Below are positions 27,587-36,657 of a stretch of DNA of 64,000 nucleotides, piece by piece (position 1 is the stretch's first letter; each line of letters opens with the position of its first letter). A program made the position numbers and the translations under genes. The stretch covers positions 124,001 through 188,000 of the forward strand of contig NZ_JAAIKO010000009.1 of the NCBI RefSeq assembly GCF_016107395.1, in the 5' to 3' direction. The notes beneath the pieces were generated by a model. The model did not search any database and was not told the origin of the DNA. It saw only the letters and a list, made by a program, of their open reading frames with translations. Source of the DNA: Streptomyces fildesensis (lineage in GTDB: Bacteria > Actinomycetota > Actinomycetes > Streptomycetales > Streptomycetaceae).

Positions 27587-28792
27587 TCAGGCCGCGGGCT
27601 GGGCGGTGGCTTTCGTCTCGCCGCGCCGGTCCTGCAGCAACTGCTGGCGCTTGGCACCTCCGGAAACGCGGTGCAGGCTGTACGAACCGGGCTTGCCCGC
27701 CTCGTCGGCCAGATGCTTGACGATCCCCTTGCACACGAACTCCTTGAGCCTCGCACCGGAGCGACCGTCGATGTGGAACCAGAGCGCGACGTCGTAGCGG
27801 TGGGCGAACTGGAAGATGCCGGCGCGCCGGCCCAGGCTGATGCACTGGCCGGCGAACGCCTGGTTGAGGGGCGAGGGCTGCTCACCGGCGATCCGGCTGA
27901 GCACCGTGTCGGCGGCCCGCGCGCCCAGCGGCATCGCGGCCTGGCAGCTCATCCGCAGCGGCAGGTCCGACGGTGCCGCCGAGTCCCCGGCCGCGACGAT
28001 GCGCTCGTCGTCCACGCTGGTCAACGTCTCGTCCGTGAGCAGGCGGCCCACGGCGTCGGTGCTCAGCCCGCTGCGGGCGGCCAGGTCCGGCACACCGAAG
28101 CCGGCGGTCCACACGGTTACCGCACTGGGCAGCGTGCGGCCGTCGCGGAGTTGGACGGTGTCGCGCGCCACCGCCGTCACCTTCGTGCCGGGGCCGTCGA
28201 GCACGGTCACTCCGAGGGTGGCCAGCCGCTTGGCGACCGAGCGTCGGCCCCGGGGGTGCAGGTACGGGCCGAGCACCCCTCCGCAGACCAGGGTCACGGT
28301 GCGGCCGGCCTCCGCCAGTTCGGCGGCGGTCTCGATACCGGTCGGACCCGCTCCGACCACCGTCACCGCGGCCGTTGCCGGCGCGGCGTCGAGGACCGGC
28401 CGCAGCCGCTGTGCCTCCTCCAGACTGGCGATCGGGTAGGCGAACTCGCCCGCTCCGGGCACGCGCGGGTCGGCGCTGCCACTGCCCACCGCGTAGATCA
28501 GATAGTCGTAGCCGACCGCGCCGCCCGACGCCAACGCCACGCTGCGTTCGGCCGCGTCGATCCGGGCCACGGAATCGACCACCAACTCGATTCCCGCACG
28601 CAGGACTTCGCTGTACTCGACGACAGCGTCGTCGGACCCGCCCACCAGTTGGTGCAGCCGGATCCGCTCGACGAAGCTCCGGCGCGGGTTGATCAGCGTC
28701 ACGGTCACGTCGTCGCGCTGCGTCAGGCGGTTGGCCGCCATGACGCCGGCGTATCCTCCGCCGATCACGACCACATTGCTGTTCCCGGTCAC
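27587..28792 (-). CDS. NAD(P)/FAD-dependent oxidoreductase (NDH-2-like), ECF41 target
   Basis: 401 aa. The N-terminal FAD motif is VVIGGGYAGVMAANRL and the NAD-binding motif VVGAGPTGIETAAELAEAG. A third FAD-contact region is ERIVAAGDSAAP. The fold is that of type II NADH dehydrogenases and related disulfide-reductase-like enzymes, but no CxxxxC redox pair is present, so quinone or a small molecule is the likelier acceptor. GTG start with GGAGA eight bases upstream. Oxidoreductases are one of the three gene classes habitually paired with ECF41 sigma genes. The C-terminal ~30 residues are polar and variable. Confidence 0.9.
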   Translation of the reverse strand: MTGNSNVVVIGGGYAGVMAANRLTQRDDVTVTLINPRRSFVERIRLHQLVGGSDDAVVEYSEVLRAGIELVVDSVARIDAAERSVALASGGAVGYDYLIYAVGSGSADPRVPGAGEFAYPIASLEEAQRLRPVLDAAPATAAVTVVGAGPTGIETAAELAEAGRTVTLVCGGVLGPYLHPRGRRSVAKRLATLGVTVLDGPGTKVTAVARDTVQLRDGRTLPSAVTVWTAGFGVPDLAARSGLSTDAVGRLLTDETLTSVDDERIVAAGDSAAPSDLPLRMSCQAAMPLGARAADTVLSRIAGEQPSPLNQAFAGQCISLGRRAGIFQFAHRYDVALWFHIDGRSGARLKEFVCKGIVKHLADEAGKPGSYSLHRVSGGAKRQQLLQDRRGETKATAQPAA

Positions 28793-28827
28793 GGTGTCTC
28801 CATTCGTTGTCTGCTATTCGGGCACAA

Positions 28828-28854
28828 GACACCGCGGGGCCGGTCCCTGTGACA
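28828..28854 (-). promoter_or_regulatory. ECF41-like promoter upstream of oxidoreductase
   Basis: On the minus strand TGTCACA (28854-28848) is followed 16 bases later by TGTC (28831-28828). The ECF41 consensus as I recall it is TGTCACA-N16-CGTC, so there is one mismatch. Transcription would begin about 28 bp before the oxidoreductase start. Confidence 0.65.
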
Positions 28855-29172
28855 GCGTGTGAGTCAGATCACTCCACGGGACGTCGGCCCGGCATCGGCG
28901 CCATCGTCCGATGGGCCGGTGCCGCCGTGAGCTGACCGTCGGGGTGGCCGCCGATCGTGCCTGCGGCGGCCGCGTGGGGGCGCCTGTCTGTGCGCCCGGG
29001 CGTCTCCGTGCGCCCCCGCGGGAGGGGTGACCGTGCACCGGAACCCCCTGACCATGAACTGCGGCCATCAGCCGGGCGGCAGCGACCGTGACTCCGCGGG
29101 GGCGGCGACGGCACGGCGGTCACCGCGGGGCGCCACGATCATCCGGAACAACTCAGTCATGACGGGGGAACG

Positions 29173-30006
29173 ATGGGACGACGCTGGCTGGTCACGGGAT
29201 GCTCCTCCGGCCTCGGGCACGCACTGGCCACGGCCGCGGCCCGGGCCGGGGACGAACTGGCGGTCACCGCCCGCAAGACCGCCGACCTGGAGGAGCTGGC
29301 CGCCACCTGGCCCGGCCGTATCACCCCGATTCCCCTCGAGTTACGTGACGCCGCCTCGTGCGAGGAGGCCGTCCGTATCGCGGTCGACCGTCTCGGCGGT
29401 ATCGACATCCTCGTGAACAACGCCGGCGTCGGACTGTTCGGCGCGGTCGAGGAGGTCTCGGACGCCGAACTCCGCGACCAGCTGGAGACGCTGCTGGTCG
29501 GCCCATGGCGGCTCACCCGCCTCGTCCTGCCGTTGATGCGGACCCAGGGACACGGCCACATCCTCAACGTCTCCTCCGTGGTGGGCCGGATAGCCTTCCC
29601 GGGGCTGGCCGCCTACGTCGCCGGAAAGCACGCCCTCGAAGGCATGAGCCAGGCGCTGACCATCGAGGCCGCCCCGCACAACATCCGCGTCACCGTGCTC
29701 GAACCGGGCATGTTCGCCACGCGCTACGGCACGTCCATGACAGAAGCGGGCCATCGGGTCCCCGCGTACGACGGGACGAACCGCGAGATGCTCGAAGGCT
29801 CCCGCGGCCTTGCGGACCATCCCGAGACCGGCCGCCCCGAGGACTTCGCGGCACGGGTCCTCGACATCGTCGCCGCCGCCGCGCCCACACCCCTGCGGAT
29901 CCCGGTCGGCGACGACGCGTACGGCTATCTGGACCAGGCGGAACAGGAGGCCCGCGAGGAGTTCGCCGCGGCCCGGATTCTCGCGCGGGGTCCCCTTCCG
30001 GCCTAG
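29173..30006 (+). CDS. Short-chain dehydrogenase/reductase
   Basis: 277 aa classical SDR using NAD(P)H. The cofactor loop is TGCSSGLGHALA and NNAGVG follows. The catalytic Ser is in NVSSVVGRIAF, with Tyr and Lys in YVAGKHALEG. A basic residue after the second strand (TARKT) suggests an NADP preference. It lies about 400 bp from the ECF41 oxidoreductase gene and is divergent from it. The last ~80 residues are typical of actinobacterial SDRs acting on small ketones. The substrate is unknown. A moderately good GGGGGA ribosome site precedes the ATG. Confidence 0.88.
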   Translation: MGRRWLVTGCSSGLGHALATAAARAGDELAVTARKTADLEELAATWPGRITPIPLELRDAASCEEAVRIAVDRLGGIDILVNNAGVGLFGAVEEVSDAELRDQLETLLVGPWRLTRLVLPLMRTQGHGHILNVSSVVGRIAFPGLAAYVAGKHALEGMSQALTIEAAPHNIRVTVLEPGMFATRYGTSMTEAGHRVPAYDGTNREMLEGSRGLADHPETGRPEDFAARVLDIVAAAAPTPLRIPVGDDAYGYLDQAEQEAREEFAAARILARGPLPA

Positions 30007-30190
30007 CAGCAGTCGGCGACAAGGGCCCCGGAGGTTCCTCCCGTAGACGCACGGCGTTCAGGTGCGATACCCCATCACTCTCTACGTTCAGGGGGTCAAG
30101 AGATTGTCAAGCTTCTCCGGCAAGCACCCCAACACCTACGTGCACGACGTGCTCGCCCAGGTGCTGGCGCCGCGCCGCTGAGCCACCCAG
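30007..30190 (+). other. Short intergenic piece with a 39-codon frame
   Basis: A GTG-initiated frame at 30062-30181 ends HPNTYVHDVLAQVLAPRR. It looks like a C-terminal tail of a lost gene rather than a gene in its own right, having no ribosome site. Confidence 0.3.
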
Positions 30191-30243
30191 CGCACGAGGC
30201 CAGGCCCCGCAGAGAGGATCTGCGGGGCCCGGCCTCGCGTGCG
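30191..30243. terminator. Long GC-rich hairpin
   Basis: CGCACGAGGCC and GGCCCCGCAGA pair with TCTGCGGGGCC and GGCCTCGCGTGCG around a 5-nt loop. A single mismatch and a two-base bulge interrupt the stem. This probably ends the SDR transcript. Confidence 0.75.
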
Positions 30244-30304
30244 TTGGACGCCCGCACGCCTCGGACGAAGACGTAGCCCCTATCGGGTCGTCGTCCGCCC
30301 GGCG

Positions 30305-30331
30305 CGTCACATTCCCGGCGGCTGTGTCGTC
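30305..30331 (+). promoter_or_regulatory. ECF41-like promoter upstream of SnoaL-like gene
   Basis: CGTCACA (30305-30311), exactly 16 bases, then CGTC (30328-30331). This differs from the ECF41 consensus only at the first base and lies 79 bp before the SnoaL-like start. The spacing equals that in front of the oxidoreductase gene. Confidence 0.55.
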
Positions 30332-30409
30332 CTACTGCAGAGAGACGCCGTACTGCTGAGGCGGGCCGTCCAGCAGGCGGCGAAGGAACGGACCAGAGGA
30401 GAGACCGCA

Positions 30410-30844
30410 ATGTCGGCAACCGGGGCAACGAGCAACACAGCGACGCTCATCCGTTTCCACTCCGCGGTGAACAGCGGTGACCTGGACATCATCTCGAAGG
30501 CCATCGACGAGTTCGTCGCACCGGACGTGCTCTTCCACGCGCCGGTACCGATGGGCGCGACGGGAGGGGAGGCCATGAAGCGGGTGTGGGAGCTGCTCCT
30601 GCGCGCGTTCCCCGACATCCACGTCGCCGTCGAGGAGACGATCACGGAGGGGGACAAGGTCGTCTCCAGGAACACGGTGACCGGGACGCACCGGGGCGAG
30701 TACCGGGGCCTGGCGCCCACCGGAAGGACCGTCACCTACAACGAGATCTTCATCTTCCGCTTCGCCGGCGGGCGGATCGCCGAGATCCGCGGCGTCGTCG
30801 ATGTCCTCGCGCAACTGCGCCAGCTCGGCGCCCTTCCGTCCTGA
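30410..30844 (+). CDS. SnoaL-like ester-cyclase-fold protein
   Basis: 144 aa of the NTF2-like SnoaL superfamily: TLIRFHSAVNSGDLDIISKAIDEFVAPDV, then PDIHVAVEETITEGDKVVSRNTVTGTHRGEY and FRFAGGRIAEIRGVVDV. Such proteins bind small hydrophobic ligands; some catalyse aldol cyclisation or isomerisation. It stands alone on the plus strand, preceded by an ECF41-like promoter and a GAGGAGAG ribosome site, so it may belong to the same regulon as the oxidoreductase. The ligand is unknown. Confidence 0.87.
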   Translation: MSATGATSNTATLIRFHSAVNSGDLDIISKAIDEFVAPDVLFHAPVPMGATGGEAMKRVWELLLRAFPDIHVAVEETITEGDKVVSRNTVTGTHRGEYRGLAPTGRTVTYNEIFIFRFAGGRIAEIRGVVDVLAQLRQLGALPS

Positions 30845-30873
30845 CGAGGGCGGCGCCCCCGGGGCCGTAGCGC

Positions 30874-31578
30874 TCACGGGATCCGGCGGTGGACGTCCTC
30901 CAGCAGGTTCTGCATGGCCATGCGGAAGATCTCGGCCTGTTGGTCGCCGAGGAACGAGGTGTGCCTGAACACCTCCAGGACGACGAGGCCGTGCAGGTGC
31001 CCCCACGCACTGAGCAGCAGGGCGGTCGCGGGGGGCGGCAGATGTCCCAGACCGTAGTGCGGCAGCTGCTCCAGGTACGTCCGGAGTGCGGGCGAGAGCG
31101 AGGGGGCGTCGGCCGCGGCGAGTTGCTCCGTGGTGAAGTCCGCGAACAGCTCGCGCTCGAAGATCGAGCTCATTCGGCGTGTTGCCTGGGTGGTCGGGCC
31201 GTCGGTGGGTGCCGCGTAGTCCCGCAGCGGCGTTCCGTACAGGAGTTGGAAGTGCTCGGGATGGGCGATGGCCCATCGGCGGTAGCCCTCGGCGGCGACG
31301 ACCAGACGCGGCAGGGCCGAGTCGTCCGCCGCGGTGTCGACGGCGGCCTGCACGGCATCGGCCAGGTCGTCGTACGCCTTGGTGACGAGCACTGTGACGA
31401 GGGCATCGCGGCTCGGAAAGTAGTGGTAGAGCGCCTGCACCGTCATGCCGAGGCTGCGGGCGACCGCCCGCAGGGACAGGGCCGCGGGCCCGTGTTCGGT
31501 GATGTGGCGCTCAGCGGCGTCCAGGATTTCCTGGGTTGCGGCGGCCCGGCGTCGCTCGCGCAGGGTGGGCGGAGCCAT
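30874..31578 (-). CDS. TetR-family repressor
   Basis: 234 aa. The N-terminal DNA-binding helix-turn-helix is SLRAVARSLGMTVQALYHYFPSRDALVT. The C-terminal domain has the pattern of the TetR_C_33 group (AHPEHFQLLYGTPL ... WGHLHGLVVLEVF). The start MAPPTLRERRRAA is preferred to an ATG 54 bp upstream because the extra residues are Pro/Arg-rich and unlike the family. It is divergent from the MMPL transporter gene with 261 bp between, and is probably that gene's ligand-responsive repressor. Confidence 0.9.
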   Translation of the reverse strand: MAPPTLRERRRAAATQEILDAAERHITEHGPAALSLRAVARSLGMTVQALYHYFPSRDALVTVLVTKAYDDLADAVQAAVDTAADDSALPRLVVAAEGYRRWAIAHPEHFQLLYGTPLRDYAAPTDGPTTQATRRMSSIFERELFADFTTEQLAAADAPSLSPALRTYLEQLPHYGLGHLPPPATALLLSAWGHLHGLVVLEVFRHTSFLGDQQAEIFRMAMQNLLEDVHRRIP

Positions 31579-31839
31579 GGCGTGTTCCTCTACGGCAGGC
31601 GGCGACGGACGACGGTCGCCCCGGTGGGCCACCCGGAAACGGCAGGGTGTGAAGAAAATCTAACACTGCCAAAGTTTCTGCTGCCTCACTAACGTCGCTC
31701 GTGGCGACGAAGGGTGCGACACGCACCTGTTTCCGACGGGGTGAACCGACTCCGCGGAGCACCGCGCGCCCGGCCCCTATGGGTCAACTCCGTCCGCTTC
31801 GCGTCGTTTTCACCGTAGGGACACCAAAGGAGAGCGTGC

Positions 31840-34083
31840 GTGTTCGAACACATAGCTGAACTGGCGATTCGCCGGTCCCGGCTGATCCTCATCGTCGCCG
31901 TCGTGGCCGTGGCCCTCATGGGTGTCCTGGGCGCCGGCGCGTTCGGCAAGTTGCTGGGAGGCGGCTACGACGACCCGGCATCCCCGTCCACCCGGGCCGG
32001 AAAGGTCATCGACCAGAAGTTCGGCGGGGAGACGAACCTGGTCCTGCTGGTCCGCGCCGCCGAAGGGCGCGTCGACGCCCCGGCCGCCCAGCACAGCGGC
32101 CGCGCTCTGGTAGCGGACCTCAAGAAGAACCCGAACCTGGAGAACGTCATCTCCTACTGGGACACCGCCGGCCCCGAACTCCTCTCCAAGGACGGCCGCG
32201 AGGCGATGGTGCTCGCCCATGTGAAGGGTGATGACACGGAGCGGGGTGAGAACGCCAAGAGCGTCATCGACGCCTACGCAGGACCGTACGAGGGCGCACT
32301 CACCGTCCAGGCCGGCGGCGGCGCAGCCGTGACCAGCGAGATGGGCACCCAGGCAGGCGAGGATCTCGTCCTGGCCGAGAGCATCGCCGTGCCGCTCACC
32401 CTCATCCTGCTCCTGCTCGTCTTCGGCAGCATGGTCGCAGCCCTCCTGCCGCTGGCCATCGGCACCATCGCCATCGTGGGCACCTTCGCGGAGCTCTTCG
32501 TCCTCGGCAGCGTCACCGATGTCTCCGTCTTCGCGATCAACCTGACCACGGCCCTGGGGCTCGGCCTGGGCATCGACTACGCCCTGCTCATGGTCAGCCG
32601 CTTCCGGGAGCAACTCGCGGCAGGGGCGGGCGTGGACGACGCCGTCCGGCGGACGGTGAGCACCGCGGGCCGCACGGTCGCGTTCTCCGCCGCCACGGTG
32701 GCAGCAGCACTCGGAGCACTCCTGGTGTTCCCCCAGTACTTCCTGCGCTCGTTCGGCTACGCCGGGATCGGTGTCGTCGCCATCGCGGCCCTCAGTACCC
32801 TGTTCGTCATGCCGGCGCTGTTCATCGTCCTGGGGCACCGGGTCAACGGCGGGCGGCTGCCGTGGGCGAACCGAGGGCGAGGGAGCTCCGACACGCGGAC
32901 CCCGTTCTGGGGACGGCTGGCCGACACGGTCATGCGGCGGCCCGCGCTCACCGCACTGCCCGTGCTCGCGGTCCTGCTGCTGGCGGCGAGCCCGCTGCTG
33001 GGCATCACCTTCGGCACACCGGACGAACGCGTGCTGCCCGACGACGCCGCGAGCCGCCAGGTCTCGTCGGTCCTGCGGGAGAAGTTCAACGGCAACGACG
33101 ACGCGGCCCTCCACGTCGTCATCGACCAACCCGTCAGCAAGGCCCCGTTGGAGTCGTACGCCGTCGAACTGTCCGGACTCAAGGGCGTCGTCCGCGTCGA
33201 GACCAGCACGGGAGTCTTCGCCGGCGGACGGTCCACGGCGACCGACCCCGGCAACACCGCCCTCGGCCGCCCCGACGCACAGCAGATCAACGTGGTGAGC
33301 AGCCTGCCACCGAAGTCGGGGGAAGCTCAGAGCCTGGTCAAGGAGGTGAGGTCGATCGCCCCGCCCGCCGGGGCACACCCCCTGGTCGGCGGAGTCGACG
33401 CCGCACTGGTCGACTCCAAGGACTCCATCGCCGGCCAACTCCCACTCGCCATCGCCCTGGTCGCTCTCACCACCTTCGTCCTGCTCTTCCTGTTCACCGG
33501 CAGCGTCGTGCAGCCGCTGCGTGCGCTGCTCCTCAACATGATCAGCCTGGGGGCGACGCTCGGCGTCATGACCTGGATCTTCCAGGACGGCCACCTCTCC
33601 TCCTTGCTCGGATTCACCGCGCAGCCCATGGAGGTGTCCATGACCGTGCTGATGTTCTGCATCGCCTTCGCCCTGTCGATGGACTACGAGGTGTTCGTCA
33701 CCAGCCGCATCAAGGAACTCCACGACCTGGGCGAGGACAACGAGTCCGCCGTGACCAACGGCCTCGGGCACACCGGACGCATCGTCACCGCGGCGGCGTG
33801 CCTGCTCGCGGTGAGCTTCTTCGCCTTCGGGACGGCCAAGCTCAGCTTCATGCAGATGTTCGGCCTCGGCAGCGGACTGGCCGTCCTCATCGACGCCGTC
33901 GCCGTACGCGGCATCCTCGTACCCGCAGCGATGCGTGTGCTCGGCCGCTCGGCCTGGTACGCGCCCGGCTTCCTGCGCACCTTCCACGCGCGGTTCGGCC
34001 TCAGCGAAGGCGGCCCCGCGCCCGCGGCCGCGCCGGAGCTCGTCGACGAGTCGCCGTACGCGAAGAACTCGGCGCAGGTCTGA
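31840..34083 (+). CDS. MMPL/RND-family membrane transporter
   Basis: 747 aa with 11-12 membrane segments in two homologous halves. Each half starts with a helix and a large outside loop. The family Asp-Tyr signatures are GIDYALLMVSRFREQL and SMDYEVFVTSRIKEL, the proton-relay positions of MMPL proteins. GTG start with AAGGAGAG upstream. Family members export lipids, siderophores or drugs by proton motive force; with a divergent TetR this one is likely drug- or lipid-related efflux. The C-terminal ~25 residues are cytoplasmic and acidic. Confidence 0.92.
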   Translation: MFEHIAELAIRRSRLILIVAVVAVALMGVLGAGAFGKLLGGGYDDPASPSTRAGKVIDQKFGGETNLVLLVRAAEGRVDAPAAQHSGRALVADLKKNPNLENVISYWDTAGPELLSKDGREAMVLAHVKGDDTERGENAKSVIDAYAGPYEGALTVQAGGGAAVTSEMGTQAGEDLVLAESIAVPLTLILLLLVFGSMVAALLPLAIGTIAIVGTFAELFVLGSVTDVSVFAINLTTALGLGLGIDYALLMVSRFREQLAAGAGVDDAVRRTVSTAGRTVAFSAATVAAALGALLVFPQYFLRSFGYAGIGVVAIAALSTLFVMPALFIVLGHRVNGGRLPWANRGRGSSDTRTPFWGRLADTVMRRPALTALPVLAVLLLAASPLLGITFGTPDERVLPDDAASRQVSSVLREKFNGNDDAALHVVIDQPVSKAPLESYAVELSGLKGVVRVETSTGVFAGGRSTATDPGNTALGRPDAQQINVVSSLPPKSGEAQSLVKEVRSIAPPAGAHPLVGGVDAALVDSKDSIAGQLPLAIALVALTTFVLLFLFTGSVVQPLRALLLNMISLGATLGVMTWIFQDGHLSSLLGFTAQPMEVSMTVLMFCIAFALSMDYEVFVTSRIKELHDLGEDNESAVTNGLGHTGRIVTAAACLLAVSFFAFGTAKLSFMQMFGLGSGLAVLIDAVAVRGILVPAAMRVLGRSAWYAPGFLRTFHARFGLSEGGPAPAAAPELVDESPYAKNSAQV

Positions 34084-34106
34084 CCACGCGAGAGCGCACC
34101 CACGCA

Positions 34107-34138
34107 GTGCCCGCCTCCACCGCACCGGAGGCGGGCAC
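34107..34138. terminator. Perfect 12-bp hairpin after the MMPL gene
   Basis: GTGCCCGCCTCC pairs perfectly with GGAGGCGGGCAC across an 8-nt loop, 24 bp after the MMPL stop. Confidence 0.8.
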
Positions 34139-34237
34139 GGTCGTGCCGCGCGATCGACTCGACGCTGCCCTGCTGACGAGTTCGCCTGCTCCCCGCCGGC
34201 CTGTCCTCAAGCGCTTGGCTGTGATGCAACCGGGTGA

Positions 34238-34762
<525 letters not shown>

Positions 34763-34786
34763 GAAGAGCGGTCTGCCGCTCCGCCC

Positions 34787-35194
34787 TCAGGCCAGGAGTT
34801 TGGTCTTGGCCTGCTCGAATTCCTTGTCCGTGATGTCGCCGTGCTTCTTGAGTTCGGCGAGCCTGGCGAGCTCGTCGGTGGTGCTGCTGGTGCCGGCGGC
34901 GGCACGCACGTACGTCTGGAACTCCTCCTCGTGGCGCCTGGCCTGGTGCACGTCGCGCTCGTGCATGCCGCTGCCCCGGACGATCAGGTACACGAAGACG
35001 CCCAGGAACGGCAGGACCAGGACGAAGAACGCCCAGAAGGCCTTCATCCAGCCGTTCAGCTCGTGGTCACGGAAGATGTCAGCGATGACACGGAACAGCA
35101 GCATGAACCACAGCACCCACAGAAAGATGACCGCTATGGTCCAGAACAGGTTCAGCATCGGATAGTCCGATGCCAGGCTCACCGATTGGTTCAT
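34787..35194 (-). CDS. Two-helix membrane protein with C-terminal SHOCT motif
   Basis: 135 aa. Two transmembrane helices (FWTIAVIFLWVLWFMLLFRVI and FWAFFVLVLPFLGVFVYLIV) match the PLDc_N-type hairpin. A cytoplasmic charged helix follows, then the SHOCT motif DELARLAELKKHGDITDKEFEQAKTKLL. SHOCT segments mediate oligomerisation. Probably an accessory envelope-stress or scaffold protein. It lies 47 bp downstream of the GAP-family gene on the same strand, so the two may be co-transcribed. Confidence 0.85.
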   Translation of the reverse strand: MNQSVSLASDYPMLNLFWTIAVIFLWVLWFMLLFRVIADIFRDHELNGWMKAFWAFFVLVLPFLGVFVYLIVRGSGMHERDVHQARRHEEEFQTYVRAAAGTSSTTDELARLAELKKHGDITDKEFEQAKTKLLA

Positions 35195-35241
35195 GGTCTT
35201 CTCCGTCGGTCGCGGTTGTTCTCAGGTCGCCGGTTGTGGTC

Positions 35242-35886
35242 TCAACTGACGAGTCCGTAAAGGCTCTGTCCCACCAGCCATAGGCCGAGTCCGAGCGACA
35301 GGCTCACGATCGCCTGGTCCTGGTGACCCTCGATCCAGGAGCGCAGACCGCTGAGTCCGGTCGCGGCGGCGGTCGGCCTGAAGGTGGCGTAGAGCTCCAT
35401 GACCAGCAGGCTGGAGGTGGCCAGCAGGACGTAGCCGATCAAGGCCAGGTAGGTGGCGAGGGACGACAGGTTCGCCTGCACCACCGTCGCTCCACCGGCG
35501 GCGACGATGCCCCATGGCTGGAGCAGGATTCCCAGTCCCGCCGCGGACCACAGGGATATGTTGTCGAGTCGGGCGAACCACTTGGGGGACTGGCGTGGCC
35601 GGCGCCCACGGCGCCGTTTGCGCTCGCCGTAGAACACCATGCCGAAGCCCAGCAACAGTTTCACGGCCAGGGCGGCGGTGGACGGCGCACTCTTGTGCAC
35701 GAGGGGTTCCCCGCCGGTCACCAGGACCACTCCGGCGATGACAAGTACCAGACACGCCAGCCAGGCCAGGATGAACGCCAGTCCCTTGCGCACTCCTTTG
35801 AGCCCCGAGAGAAGCAGGATGAACGCGGTGTTGTGCAGGGGCCCCAAGGTGATGGCCAGACCGATGACGACGAGGTCAAGCACCAT
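35242..35886 (-). CDS. GAP/Sap-family six-helix membrane protein
   Basis: 214 aa with six hydrophobic helices, resembling the GAP (Sap, sulfolipid-addressing) family of actinobacteria and distantly LysE-type exporters. Motifs: LVVIGLAITLGPLHNTAFILLLSG and KLLLGFGMVFYGERKRRRGRRP (basic cytoplasmic loop). ATG chosen because GGAGG lies ten bases upstream; a GTG four codons earlier is possible. Mycobacterial relatives help move glycolipids to the surface; here that role is only inferred. A perfect hairpin lies 29 bp before the start. Confidence 0.8.
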   Translation of the reverse strand: MVLDLVVIGLAITLGPLHNTAFILLLSGLKGVRKGLAFILAWLACLVLVIAGVVLVTGGEPLVHKSAPSTAALAVKLLLGFGMVFYGERKRRRGRRPRQSPKWFARLDNISLWSAAGLGILLQPWGIVAAGGATVVQANLSSLATYLALIGYVLLATSSLLVMELYATFRPTAAATGLSGLRSWIEGHQDQAIVSLSLGLGLWLVGQSLYGLVS

Positions 35887-35914
35887 GGCTGCCTCCACGG
35901 GAGAGCCGCGTTCG

Positions 35915-35947
35915 GTGAGTTGAGCAGATGGGATCTGCTCAACTCAC
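35915..35947 (-). terminator. Perfect 15-bp hairpin with GGG loop
   Basis: GTGAGTTGAGCAGAT is followed by three G and its exact complement. The stem is AT-richer than its surroundings. It lies 18 bp after the stop of the DUF7144-type gene and just before the GAP-family gene on the same strand. It may be a terminator, or an attenuator/mRNA processing site for the downstream gene. Confidence 0.7.
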
Positions 35948-35965
35948 GGCGGCGGCACTCGTCGG

Positions 35966-36412
35966 TCAGGATCGGGCTGCTGATGTCCCGGAGCGTGCGG
36001 GGGTGCACAGGGCATAGATGACGAAGATGTCGATGGCGATCAGGACGATCGCCCAGAACGGGTTGTAGGGCACCCACATGAAGTTGGCGATCAGGCTCAG
36101 TCCGACGAGGATGACGCCCACGGCGCGCGCCCACAGGGCTCCGGAGAAGAGAGCGCAGCCGGCGAGAAGCACGATGATGCCCAGGATGAGATGGATCCAG
36201 CCCCAGCTGGTCAGGTTGAACTGGAACGTGTAGTTCGTGGTTCTGACGAACAGGTCGTCCTTGGCGATGGCGGAAATCCCCTCGAGGATGGCCATGGCGC
36301 CGCTGAAGATCATCATGATCGCCGCGAACACAATCCAACCGGACTGACTGGCGAACGATGACCCGCCGGTACGGGTGCCTGCGGCCTGCGCCTGGTTGAC
36401 GTTGCTGGCCAT
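35966..36412 (-). CDS. Four-helix membrane protein, DUF7144-like
   Basis: 148 aa. After a polar ~22-residue N-terminus come four transmembrane helices: GWIVFAAIMMIFSGAMAILEGISAI, WGWIHLILGIIVLLAGCALFSG, ARAVGVILVGLSLIANFMWV and FWAIVLIAIDIFVIYALC. The FQFNLTSWGWIHLILG segment and final short tail are typical of a small membrane family common in Streptomyces. The function is unknown. It is the first gene of the small minus-strand membrane-protein group; 245 bp without a recognisable gene separate it from the pentapeptide gene's end. Confidence 0.82.
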   Translation of the reverse strand: MASNVNQAQAAGTRTGGSSFASQSGWIVFAAIMMIFSGAMAILEGISAIAKDDLFVRTTNYTFQFNLTSWGWIHLILGIIVLLAGCALFSGALWARAVGVILVGLSLIANFMWVPYNPFWAIVLIAIDIFVIYALCTPARSGTSAARS

Positions 36413-36657
36413 AGGTGCCTCCGTGATCAGGGGAGTCGCACGGAGCGGCCCTCTGAGCAGGCCGGTCGGCAGCTCCTCTACCAGCGTTCCACGACAATGC
36501 CGATCCCGCTCACTGTGCCGACCATGGGGTGCTGACGCTGGACCGGACGTGGGAGTTGAGACAGTGAGTAGTGGTGCAATGACTTGGAGTGATGAAGGCG
36601 TGGCTGCCTCCTGGGCATTCAGCGCGGACGATCGGGCCGGTGCCCGCATGGCGGCGG

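Noticed and set aside
31810..34125. A 771-codon open frame on the minus strand opposite the MMPL transporter
   Set aside because: It mirrors the GC-rich third codon positions of the transporter gene; its peptide is Arg/Gly/Asp-rich without any domain.
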